64,000 bases of DNA from Alitta virens (taxonomy: Eukaryota > Annelida > Polychaeta > Phyllodocida > Nereididae): assembly GCA_932294295.1 (NCBI GenBank), contig OW028580.1, positions 9,949,374 through 10,013,373 of the forward strand. The letters are read 5' to 3'. Position 1 is the stretch's first letter, and each line of letters starts with the position of its first letter. The notes under the pieces were generated by a model that ran no database searches, was not told the origin of the DNA, and saw only the letters and a program-made list of their open reading frames with translations. Below are positions 28,772 to 40,499 of the stretch, piece after piece. Made by a program: the position numbers and the translations under genes.

Positions 28772-31700
28772 TTGTTCACACTTTTTTTGTTTGTTGTTCA
28801 CACTTTGTTTGTTGTTCACACTTTGTTTGTTTGTTGTTCACACTTTTTTTGTTTGTTGTTCACACTTTGTTTGTTTGTTGTTCACACATTTTTTGTTTGT
28901 TGTTCACACTTTTTTTGGTTTCTTGTTCACACTTTGTTTATTTGTTGTTCACACATTTTTTGTTTGTTGTTTACACTTTTTTTGTTTGTTGTTCACACAT
29001 TTTTTGGTTTATTGTTCACACTTTGTTTGTTTGTTGTTCACACTTTTTTTGGTTTGTTGTTCACACATTTTTTGGTTTGTTGTTCACACTTTTTTTGGTT
29101 TGTTGTTCACACTTTTTTTGGTTTGTTGTTCACACTTTTTTTGGTTTGTTGTTCACACTTTTTTTGGTTTATTGTTCACACTTTTTTTGGTTTGTTGTTC
29201 ACACTTTTTTTGTTTGTTGTTCACACTTTGTTTGTTGTTCACACTTTGTTTGTTTGTTGTTCACACTTTTTTTGTTTGTTGTTCACACTTTGTTTGTTTG
29301 TTGTTCACACATTTTTTGTTTGTTGTTCACACTTTTTTTGGTTTCTTGTTCACACTTTGTTTGTTTGTTGTTCACACATTGTTTGTTTGTTGTTTACACT
29401 TTTTTTGTTTGTTGTTCACACATTTTTTGTTTGTTGTTTACACTTTGTTTGTTGTTCACACTTTTTTTGGTTTGTTGTTCACACTTTTTTTGGTTTGTTG
29501 TTCACACTTTTTTTGGTTTGTTGCTCACACTTTTTTTGGTTTGTTGTTCACACTTTTTTTGGTTTGTTGTTCACACTTTGTTTGTTTGTTGTTCACACAT
29601 TTTTTGTTTGTTGTTTACACTTTGTTTGTTGTTCACACATTTTTTGGTTTATTGTTCACACTTTGTTTGTTGTTCACACTTTTTTTGGTTTGTTGTTCAC
29701 ACATTTTTTGGTTTGTTGTTCACACTTTTTTTGGTTTGTTGTTCGCACATTTTTTGGTTTGTTGTTCACACTTTTTTTGGTTTGTTGTTCACACTTTTTT
29801 TGGTTTGTTGTTCACACTTTTTTTGTTGTTCACACTTTGTTTGTTTGTTGTTCACACTTTTTTTGGTTTCTTGTTCACACTTTGTTTGTTTGTTGTTCAC
29901 ACATTTTTTGTTTGTTGTTTACACTTTTTTTGTTTGTTGTTCACACATTTTTTGTTTGTTGTTTACACTTTGTTTGTTGTTCACACTTTTTTTGGTTTGT
30001 TGTTCACACTTTTTTTGGTTTGTTGTTCACACTTTTTTTGGTTTGTTGCTCACACTTTTTTTGGTTTGTTGTTCACACTTTTTTTGGTTTGTTGTTCACA
30101 CTTTGTTTGTTTGTTTTTCACACATTTTTTGTTTGTTGTTTACACTTTGTTTGTTGTTCACACATTTTTTGGTTTATTGTTCACACTTTGTTTGTTGTTC
30201 ACACTTTTTTTGGTTTGTTGTTCACACATTTTTTGGTTTGTTGTTCACACTTTTTTTGGTTTGTTGTTCGCACATTTTTTGGTTTGTTGTTCTCACTTTT
30301 TTTGGTTTGTTGTTCACACTTTTTTTGGTTTGTTGTTCACACTTTTTTTGTTGTTCACACTTTGTTTGTTTGTTGTTCACACTTTGTTTGTTGTTCACAC
30401 TTTGTTTGTTTGTTGTTCACACTTTTTTTTTTTTTTGTTCACACTTTTTTTGGTTTGTTGTTCACACTTTTTTTGTTTGTTGTTCACACTTTGTTTGTTG
30501 TTCACACTTTGTTTGTTTGTTGTTCACACTTTGTTTGTTGTTGTTCACACTTTTTTTGTTTGTTGTTCACACTTTGTTTGTTTGTTGTTCACACATTTTT
30601 TGTTTGTTGTTCACACTTTTTTTGGTTTCATGTTCACACTTTGTTTGTTTGTTGTTCACACATTTTTTGTTTGTTGTTTACACTTTTTTTGTTTGTTGTT
30701 CACACATTTTTTGGTTTATTGTTCACACTTTGTTTGTTTGTTGTTCACACTTTGTTTGTTTGTTGTTCACACTTTGTTTGTTGTTCACACTTTGTTTGTT
30801 TGTTGTTCACACTTTGTTTGTTTGTTGTTCACACATTTTTTGTTTGTTGTTTACACTTTTTTTGTTTGTTGTTCACACATTTTTTGTTTGTTGTTTACAC
30901 TTTGTTTGTTGTTCACACTTTGTTTGTTTGTTGTTCACACATTTTTTGTTTGTTGTTTACACTTTCTTTGTTGTTCACACATTTTTTGGTTTATTGTTCA
31001 CACTTTGTTTGTTGTTCACACTTTTTTTGGTTTGTTGTTCACACATTTTTTGGTTTGTTGTTCACACTTTTTTTGGTTTGTTGTTCGCACATTTTTTGGT
31101 TTGTTGTTCACACTTTTTTTGGTTTGTTGTTCACACTTTTTTTGGTTTGCTGTTCACACTTTTTTTGTTGTTCACACTTTGTTTGTTTGTTGTTCACACT
31201 TTTTTTGTTTGTTGTTCACACTTTGTTTGTTTGTTGTTCACACATTTTTTGTTTGTTGTTTACACTTTGTTTGTTGTTCACACATTTTTTGGTTTATTGT
31301 TCACACTTTGTTTGTTGTTCACACTTTTTTTGGTTTGTTGTTCACACATTTTTTGGTTTGTTGTTCACACTTTTTTTGGTTTGTTGTTCGCACATTTTTT
31401 GGTTTGTTGTTCACACTTTTTTTGGTTTGTTGTTCACACTTTTTTTGGTTTGCTGTTCACACTTTTTTTGTTGTTCACACTTTGTTTGTTTGTTGTTCAC
31501 ACTTTTTTTGTTTGTTGTTCACACTTTGTTTGTTTGTTGTTCACACATTTTTTGTTTGTTGTTCACACTTTTTTTGGTTTCTTGTTCACACTTTGTTTGT
31601 TTGTTGTTCACACATTTTTTGTTTGTTGTTTACACTTTTTTTGTTTGTTGTTCACACATTTTTGTTTGTTGTTTACACTTTGTTTGTTGTTCACACTTTT

Positions 31701-32567
31701 TTTGGTTTGTTGTTCACACTTTTTTTGGTTTGTTGTTCACACTTTTTTTGGTTTGTTGTCACACTTTTTTTGGTTTGTTGTTCACACTTTTTTTGGTTTG
31801 TTGTTCACACTTTGTTTGTTTGTTGTTCACACATTTTATGTTTGTTCTTTACACTTTGTTTGTTGTTCACACTTTTTTTGGTTTGTTGTTCACACTTTTT
31901 TTGTTGTTCACACTTTGTTTGTTTGTTGTTCACACTTTTTTTGTTTGTTGTTCACACTTTGTTTGTTTGTTGTTCACACATTTTTTGTTTGTTGTTCACA
32001 CTTTTTTTGGTTTCATGTTCACACTTTGTTTGTTTGTTGTTCACACATTTTTTGTTTGTTGTTTACACTTTTTTTGTTTGTTGTTCACACATTTTTTGGT
32101 TTATTGTTCACACTTTGTTTGTTTGTTGTTCACACTTTGTTTGTTTGTTGTTCACACTTTGTTTGTTGTTCACACTTTGTTTGTTTGTTGTTCACACTTT
32201 TTTTGTTTGTTGTTCACACTTTTTTTGGTTTGTTGTTCACACTTTTTTTGTTTGTTGTTCACACTTTGTTTGTTTGTTGTTCACACTTTGTTTGTTTGTT
32301 GTTCACACTTTTTTTGGTTTGTTGTTCACAATTTTTTTGGTTTGTTGTTCACACTTTTTTTGTTTGTTGTGCACACTTTTTTTGTTTGTTGTTCACACTT
32401 TTTTTGGTTTATTGTTCACACTTTTTTTGGTTTGTTGTTCACACTTTTTTTGTTTGTTGTTCACACTTTGTTTGTTGTTCACACTTTGTTTGTTTGTTGT
32501 TCACACTTTTTTTGTTTGTTGTTCACACTTTGTTTGTTTGTTGTTCACACATTTTTTGTTTGTTGTT

Positions 32568-32602
32568 CACACTTTTTTTGGTTTCTTTGTTTGTTTGTTG
32601 TT
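32568..32602 (+). repeat. Anomalous 35-bp monomer (10-bp internal deletion)
   Basis: The distance between CACAC cores is 35 bp. The usual pair here is a 23-mer ending GGTTTCTTG-TT followed by a 22-mer. Ten bases, including the second core, are lost, which joins GGTTTCT directly to TTGTTTG. This is the only coreless fusion I noticed. Confidence 0.8.
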
Positions 32603-33961
32603 CACACATTGTTTGTTTATTGTTTACACTTTTTTTGTTTGTTGTTCACACATTTTTTGTTTGTTGTTTACACTTTGTTTGTTGTTCACACTTTTTTTGG
32701 TTTGTTGTTCACACTTTTTTTGGTTTGTTGTTCACACTTTTTTTGGTTTGTTGCTCACACTTTTTTTGGTTTGTTGTTCACACTTTTTTTGGTTTGTTGT
32801 TCACACTTTGTTTGTTTGTTGTTCACACATTTTTTGTTTGTTGTTTACACTTTGTTTGTTGTTCACACATTTTTTGGTTTATTGTTCACACTTTGTTTGT
32901 TGTTCACACTTTTTTTGGTTTGTTGTTCACACATTTTTTGGTTTGTTGTTCACACTTTTTTTGGTTTGTTGTTCACACTTTTTTTGGTTTATTGTTCACA
33001 CTTTTTTTGGTTTGTTGTTCACACTTTTTTTGTTTGTTGTTCACACTTTGTTTGTTGTTCACACTTTGTTTGTTTGTTGTTCACACTTTTTTTGTTTGTT
33101 GTTCACACTTTGTTTGTTTGTTGTTCACACATTTTTTGTTTGTTGTTCACACTTTTTTTGGTTTCTTGTTCACACTTTGTTTGTTTGTTGTTCACACATT
33201 GTTTGTTTGTTGTTTACACTTTTTTTGTTTGTTGTTCACACATTTTTTGTTTGTTGTTTACACTTTGTTTGTTGTTCACACTTTTTTTGGTTTGTTGTTC
33301 ACACTTTTTTTGGTTTGTTGTTCACACTTTTTTTGGTTTGTTGCTCACACTTTTTTTGGTTTGTTGTTCACACTTTTTTTGGTTTGTTGTTCACACTTTT
33401 TTTGGTTTCTTGTTCACACTTTGTTTGTTTGTTGTTCACACATTTTTTGTTTGTTGTTTACACTTTTTTTGTTTGTTGTTCACACATTTTTTGTTTGTTG
33501 TTTACACTTTGTTTGTTGTTCACACTTTTTTTGGTTTGTTGTTCACACTTTTTTTGGTTTGTTGTTCACACTTTTTTTGGTTTGTTGCTCACACTTTTTT
33601 TGGTTTGTTGTTCACACTTTTTTTGGTTTGTTGTTCACACTTTGTTTGTTTGTTTTTCACACATTTTTTGTTTGTTGTTTACACTTTGTTTGTTGTTCAC
33701 ACATTTTTTGGTTTATTGTTCACACTTTGTTTGTTGTTCACACTTTTTTTGGTTTGTTGTTCACACATTTTTTGGTTTGTTGTTCACACTTTTTTTGGTT
33801 TGTTGTTCGCACATTTTTTGGTTTGTTGTTCACACTTTTTTTGGTTTGTTGTTCACACTTTTTTTGGTTTGTTGTTCACACTTTTTTTGTTGTTCACACT
33901 TTGTTTGTTTGTTGTTCACACTTTGTTTGTTGTTCACACTTTGTTTGTTTGTTGTTCACAC

Positions 33962-35864
33962 TTTTTTTTTTTTTTGTTCACACTTTTTTTGGTTTGTTGT
34001 TCACACTTTTTTTGTTTGTTGTTCACACTTTGTTTGTTGTTCACACTTTGTTTGTATGTTGTTCACACTTTGTTTGTTTGTTGTTCACACTTTTTTTGTT
34101 TGTTGTTCACACTTTGTTTGTTTGTTGTTCACACATTTTTTGTTTGTTGTTCACACTTTTTTTGGTTTCATGTTCACACTTTGTTTGTTTGTTGTTCACA
34201 CATTTTTTGTTTGTTGTTTACACTTTTTTTGTTTGTTGTTCACACATTTTTTGGTTTATTGTTCACACTTTGTTTGTTTGTTGTTCACACTTTGTTTGTT
34301 TGTTGTTCACACTTTGTTTGTTGTTCACACTTTGTTTGTTTGTTGTTCACACTTTTTTTGTTTGTTGTTCACACTTTTTTTGTTTGTTGTTCACACATTT
34401 TTTGTTTGTTGTTTACACTTTTTTTGTTTGTTGTTCACACATTTTTTGGTTTATTGTTCACACTTTGTTTGTTTGTTGTTCACACTTTTTTTGGTTTGTT
34501 GTTCACACATTTTTTGGTTTGTTGTTCACACTTTTTTTGGTTTGTTGTTCACACTTTTTTTGGTTTGTTGTTCACACTTTTTTTGGTTTGTTGTTCACAC
34601 TTTTTTTGGTTTATTGTTCACACTTTTTTTGGTTTGTTGTTCACACTTTTTTTGTTTGTTGTTCACACTTTGTTTGTTGTTCACACTTTGTTTGTTTGTT
34701 GTTCACACTTTTTTTGTTTGTTGTTCACACTTTGTTTGTTTGTTGTTCACACATTTTTTGTTTGTTGTTCACACTTTTTTTGGTTTCTTGTTCACACTTT
34801 GTTTGTTTGTTGTTCACACATTGTTTGTTTGTTGTTTACACTTTTTTTGTTTGTTGTTCACACATTTTTTGTTTGTTGTTTACACTTTGTTTGTTGTTCA
34901 CACTTTTTTTGGTTTGTTGTTCACACTTTTTTTGGTTTGTTGTTCACACTTTTTTTGGTTTGTTGCTCACACTTTTTTTGGTTTGTTGTTCACACTTTTT
35001 TTGGTTTGTTGTTCACACTTTGTTTGTTTGTTGTTCACACATTTTTTGTTTGTTGTTTACACTTTGTTTGTTGTTCACACATTTTTTGGTTTATTGTTCA
35101 CACTTTGTTTGTTGTTCACACTTTTTTTGGTTTGTTGTTCACACATTTTTTGGTTTGTTGTTCACACTTTTTTTGGTTTGTTGTTCGCACATTTTTTGGT
35201 TTGTTGTTCACACTTTTTTTGGTTTGTTGTTCACACTTTTTTTGGTTTGTTGTTCACACTTTTTTTGTTGTTCACACTTTGTTTGTTTGTTGTTCACACT
35301 TTTTTTGGTTTCTTGTTCACACTTTGTTTGTTTGTTGTTCACACATTTTTTGTTTGTTGTTTACACTTTTTTTGTTTGTTGTTCACACATTTTTTGTTTG
35401 TTGTTTACACTTTGTTTGTTGTTCACACTTTTTTTGGTTTGTTGTTCACACTTTTTTTGGTTTGTTGTTCACACTTTTTTTGGTTTGTTGCTCACACTTT
35501 TTTTGGTTTGTTGTTCACACTTTTTTTGGTTTGTTGTTCACACTTTGTTTGTTTGTTTTTCACACATTTTTTGTTTGTTGTTTACACTTTGTTTGTTGTT
35601 CACACATTTTTTGGTTTATTGTTCACACTTTGTTTGTTGTTCACACTTTTTTTGGTTTGTTGTTCACACATTTTTTGGTTTGTTGTTCACACTTTTTTTG
35701 GTTTGTTGTTCGCACATTTTTTGGTTTGTTGTTCACACTTTTTTTGGTTTGTTGTTCACACTTTTTTTGGTTTGTTGTTCACACTTTTTTTGTTGTTCAC
35801 ACTTTGTTTGTTTGTTGTTCACACTTTGTTTGTTGTTCACACTTTGTTTGTTTGTTGTTCACAC
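33962..35864 (+). repeat. 1903-bp subunit
   Basis: It begins at a T14 tract and the next T14 is exactly 1903 bp away (35865). It carries a private TTTGTATG change at about 34054. Confidence 0.8.
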
Positions 35865-36497
35865 TTTTTTTTTTTTTTGTTCACACTTTTTTTGGTTTGT
35901 TGTTCACACTTTTTTTGGTTTGTTGTTCACACTTTTTTTGGTTTCTTGTTCACACTTTGTTTGTTTGTTGTTCACACATTTTTTGTTTGTTGTTTACACT
36001 TTTTTTGTTTGTTGTTCACACATTTTTTGTTTGTTGTTTACACTTTGTTTGTTGTTCACACTTTTTTTGGTTTGTTGTTCACACTTTTTTTGGTTTGTTG
36101 TTCACACTTTTTTTGGTTTGTTGCTCACACTTTTTTTGGTTTGTTGTTCACACTTTTTTTGGTTTGTTGTTCACACTTTGTTTGTTTGTTTTTCACACAT
36201 TTTTTGTTTGTTGTTTACACTTTGTTTGTTGTTCACACATTTTTTGGTTTATTGTTCACACTTTGTTTGTTGTTCACACTTTTTTTGGTTTGTTGTTCAC
36301 ACATTTTTTGGTTTGTTGTTCACACTTTTTTTGGTTTGTTGTTCGCACATTTTTTGGTTTGTTGTTCACACTTTTTTTGGTTTGTTGTTCACACTTTTTT
36401 TGGTTTGTTGTTCACACTTTTTTTGTTGTTCACACTTTGTTTGTTTGTTGTTCACACTTTGTTTGTTGTTCACACTTTGTTTGTTTGTTGTTCACAC
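35865..36497 (+). repeat. Truncated subunit, 633 bp
   Basis: It is bounded by T14 tracts at 35865 and 36498. The 633 bp length is 1270 bp shorter than a full subunit. The break lies within about 60 bp of the T14: two GG 23-mers are followed directly by a GGTTTCTTG monomer, so most of the left part of the unit is gone. Confidence 0.75.
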
Positions 36498-38400
36498 TTT
36501 TTTTTTTTTTTGTTCACACTTTTTTTGGTTTGTTGTTCACACTTTTTTTGTTTGTTGTTCACACTTTGTTTGTTGTTCACACTTTGTTTGTTTGTTGTTC
36601 ACACTTTGTTTGTTTGTTGTTCACACTTTTTTTGTTTGTTGTTCACACTTTGTTTGTTTGTTGTTCACACATTTTTTGTTTGTTGTTCACACTTTTTTTG
36701 GTTTCATGTTCACACTTTGTTTGTTTGTTGTTCACACATTTTTTGTTTGTTGTTTACACTTTTTTTGTTTGTTGTTCACACATTTTTTGGTTTATTGTTC
36801 ACACTTTGTTTGTTTGTTGTTCACACTTTGTTTGTTTGTTGTTCACACTTTGTTTGTTGTTCACACTTTGTTTGTTTGTTGTTCACACTTTTTTTGTTTG
36901 TTGTTCACACTTTTTTTGTTTGTTGTTCACACATTTTTTGTTTGTTGTTTACACTTTTTTTGTTTGTTGTTCACACATTTTTTGGTTTATTGTTCACACT
37001 TTGTTTGTTTGTTGTTCACACTTTTTTTGGTTTGTTGTTCACACATTTTTTGGTTTGTTGTTCACACTTTTTTTGGTTTGTTGTTCACACTTTTTTTGGT
37101 TTGTTGTTCACACTTTTTTTGGTTTGTTGTTCACACTTTTTTTGGTTTATTGTTCACACTTTTTTTGGTTTGTTGTTCACACTTTTTTTGTTTGTTGTTC
37201 ACACTTTGTTTGTTGTTCACACTTTGTTTGTTTGTTGTTCACACTTTTTTTGTTTGTTGTTCACACTTTGTTTGTTTGTTGTTCACACATTTTTTGTTTG
37301 TTGTTCACACTTTTTTTGGTTTCTTGTTCACACTTTGTTTGTTTGTTGTTCACACATTGTTTGTTTGTTGTTTACACTTTTTTTGTTTGTTGTTCACACA
37401 TTTTTTGTTTGTTGTTTACACTTTGTTTGTTGTTCACACTTTTTTTGGTTTGTTGTTCACACTTTTTTTGGTTTGTTGTTCACACTTTTTTTGGTTTGTT
37501 GCTCACACTTTTTTTGGTTTGTTGTTCACACTTTTTTTGGTTTGTTGTTCACACTTTGTTTGTTTGTTGTTCACACATTTTTTGTTTGTTGTTTACACTT
37601 TGTTTGTTGTTCACACATTTTTTGGTTTATTGTTCACACTTTGTTTGTTGTTCACACTTTTTTTGGTTTGTTGTTCACACATTTTTTGGTTTGTTGTTCA
37701 CACTTTTTTTGGTTTGTTGTTTGCACATTTTTTGGTTTGTTGTTCACACTTTTTTTGGTTTGTTGTTCACACTTTTTTTGGTTTGTTGTTCACACTTTTT
37801 TTGTTGTTCACACTTTGTTTGTTTGTTGTTCACACTTTTTTTGGTTGCTTGTTCACACTTTGTTTGTTTGTTGTTCACACATTTTTTGTTTGTTGTTTAC
37901 ACTTTTTTTGTTTGTTGTTCACACATTTTTTGTTTGTTGTTTACACTTTGTTTGTTGTTCACACTTTTTTTGGTTTGTTGTTCACACTTTTTTTGGTTTG
38001 TTGTTCACACTTTTTTTGGTTTGTTGCTCACACTTTTTTTGGTTTGTTGTTCACACTTTTTTTGGTTTGTTGTTCACACTTTGTTTGTTTGTTTTTCACA
38101 CATTTTTTGTTTGTTGTTTACACTTTGTTTGTTGTTCACACATTTTTTGGTTTATTGTTCACACTTTGTTTGTTGTTCACACTTTTTTTGGTTTGTTGTT
38201 CACACATTTTTTGGTTTGTTGTTCACACTTTTTTTGGTTTGTTGTTCGCACATTTTTTGGTTTGTTGTTCACACTTTTTTTGGTTTGTTGTTCACACTTT
38301 TTTTGGTTTGTTGTTCACACTTTTTTTATTGTTCACACTTTGTTTGTTTGTTGTTCACACTTTGTTTGTTGTTCACACTTTGTTTGTTTGTTGTTCACAC
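36498..38400 (+). repeat. 1903-bp subunit
   Basis: It is bounded by T14 tracts at 36498 and 38401. It has a GTTTGCAC change near 37731, where its relatives have GTTCGCAC, and a GGTTGCTTG change near 37846. Confidence 0.8.
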
Positions 38401-40499
38401 TTTTTTTTTTTTTTGTTCACACTTTTTTTGGTTTGTTGTTCACACTTTTTTTGTTTGTTGTTCACACATTTTTTGTTTGTTGTTCACACTTTTTTTGGTT
38501 TCATGTTCACACTTTGTTTGTTTGTTGTTCACACATTTTTTGTTTGTTGTTTACACTTTTTTTGTTTGTTGTTCACACATTTTTTGGTTTATTGTTCACA
38601 CTTTGTTTGTTTGTTGTTCACACTTTGTTTGTTTGTTGTTCACACTTTGTTTGTTGTTCACACTTTGTTTGTTTGTTGTTCACACTTTTTTTGTTTGTTG
38701 TTCACACTTTTTTTGGTTAGTTGTTCACACTTTTTTTGTTTGTTGTTCACACTTTGTTTGTTGTTCACACTTTGTTTGTTTGTTGTTCACACTTTTTTTG
38801 TTTGTTGTTCACACTTTGTTTGTTTGTTGTTCACACATTTTTTGTTTGTTGTTCACACTTTTTTTGGTTTCTTGTTCACACTTTGTTTATTTGTTGTTCA
38901 CACATTTTTTGTTTGTTGTTTACACTTTTTTTGTTTGTTGTTCACACATTTTTTGGTTTATTGTTCACACTTTGTTTGTTTGTTGTTCACACTTTTTTTG
39001 GTTTGTTGTTCACACATTTTTTGGTTTGTTGTTCACACTTTTTTTGGTTTGTTGTTCACACTTTTTTTGGTTTGTTGTTCACACTTTTTTTGGTTTGTTG
39101 TTCACACTTTTTTTGGTTTATTGTTCACACTTTTTTTGGTTTGTTGTTCACACTTTTTTTGTTTGTTGTTCACACTTTGTTTGTTGTTCACACTTTGTTT
39201 GTTTGTTGTTCACACTTTTTTTGTTTGTTGTTCACACTTTGTTTGTTTGTTGTTCACACATTTTTTGTTTGTTGTTCACACTTTTTTTGGTTTCTTGTTC
39301 ACACTTTGTTTGTTTGTTGTTCACACATTGTTTGTTTGTTGTTTACACTTTTTTTGTTTGTTGTTCACACATTTTTTGTTTGTTGTTTACACTTTGTTTG
39401 TTGTTCACACTTTTTTTGGTTTGTTGTTCACACTTTTTTTGGTTTGTTGTTCACACTTTTTTTGGTTTGTTGCTCACACTTTTTTTGGTTTGTTGTTCAC
39501 ACTTTTTTTGGTTTGTTGTTCACACTTTGTTTGTTTGTTGTTCACACATTTTTTGTTTGTTGTTTACACTTTGTTTGTTGTTCACACATTTTTTGGTTTA
39601 TTGTTCACACTTTGTTTGTTGTTCACACTTTTTTTGGTTTGTTGTTCACACATTTTTTGGTTTCTTGTTCACACTTTTTTTGGTTTGTTGTTCGCACATT
39701 TTTTGGTTTGTTGTTCACACTTTTTTTGGTTTGTTGTTCACACTTTTTTTGGTTTGTTGTTCACACTTTTTTTGTTGTTCACACTTTGTTTGTTTGTTGT
39801 TCACACTTTTTTTGGTTTCTTGTTCACACTTTGTTTGTTTGTTGTTCACACATTTTTTGTTTGTTGTTTACACTTTTTTTGTTTGTTGTTCACACATTTT
39901 TTGTTTGTTGTTTACACTTTGTTTGTTGTTCACACTTTTTTTGGTTTGTTGTTCACACTTTTTTTGGTTTGTTGTTCACACTTTTTTTGGTTTGTTGCTC
40001 ACACTTTTTTTGGTTTGTTGTTCACACTTTTTTTGGTTTGTTGTTCACACTTTGTTTGTTTGTTTTTCACACATTTTTTGTTTGTTGTTTACACTTTGTT
40101 TGTTGTTCACACATTTTTTGGTTTATTGTTCACACTTTGTTTGTTGTTCACACTTTTTTTGGTTTGTTGTTCACACATTTTTTGGTTTGTTGTTCACACT
40201 TTTTTTGGTTTGTTGTTCGCACATTTTTTGGTTTGTTGTTCTCACTTTTTTTGGTTTGTTGTTCACACTTTTTTTGGTTTGTTGTTCACACTTTTTTTGT
40301 TGTTCACACTTTGTTTGTTTGTTGTTCACACTTTGTTTGTTGTTCACACTTTGTTTGTTTGTTGTTCACACTTTTTTTTTTTTTTGTTCACACTTTTTTT
40401 GGTTTGTTGTTCACACTTTTTTTGTTTGTTGTTCACACTTTGTTTGTTGTTCACACTTTGTTTGTTTGTTGTTCACACTTTGTTTGTTTGTTGTTCACA

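Larger units (their letters stand above)
28772..38720 (+). repeat. HOR block H4, 9949 bp, enlarged by an inserted segment
   Basis: Its first 2.9 kb matches H3 at 7593 bp. A segment of about 2 kb (about 31.65-33.4 kb) then resembles the H0 start, with the ATTTTATG/GTTC monomer at 31833 and CACAA-T at about 32328. After that come T14-marked units at 33962, 35865, 36498 and 38401. The unit at 35865 is cut to 633 bp. The final piece before the TAG at 38718-38720 is about 105 bp shorter than in other blocks. Confidence 0.8.

Noticed and set aside
5753..38720. Telomere-like GGTTAG motifs
   Set aside because: Each is a single occurrence inside a satellite monomer and never a tandem hexamer run.
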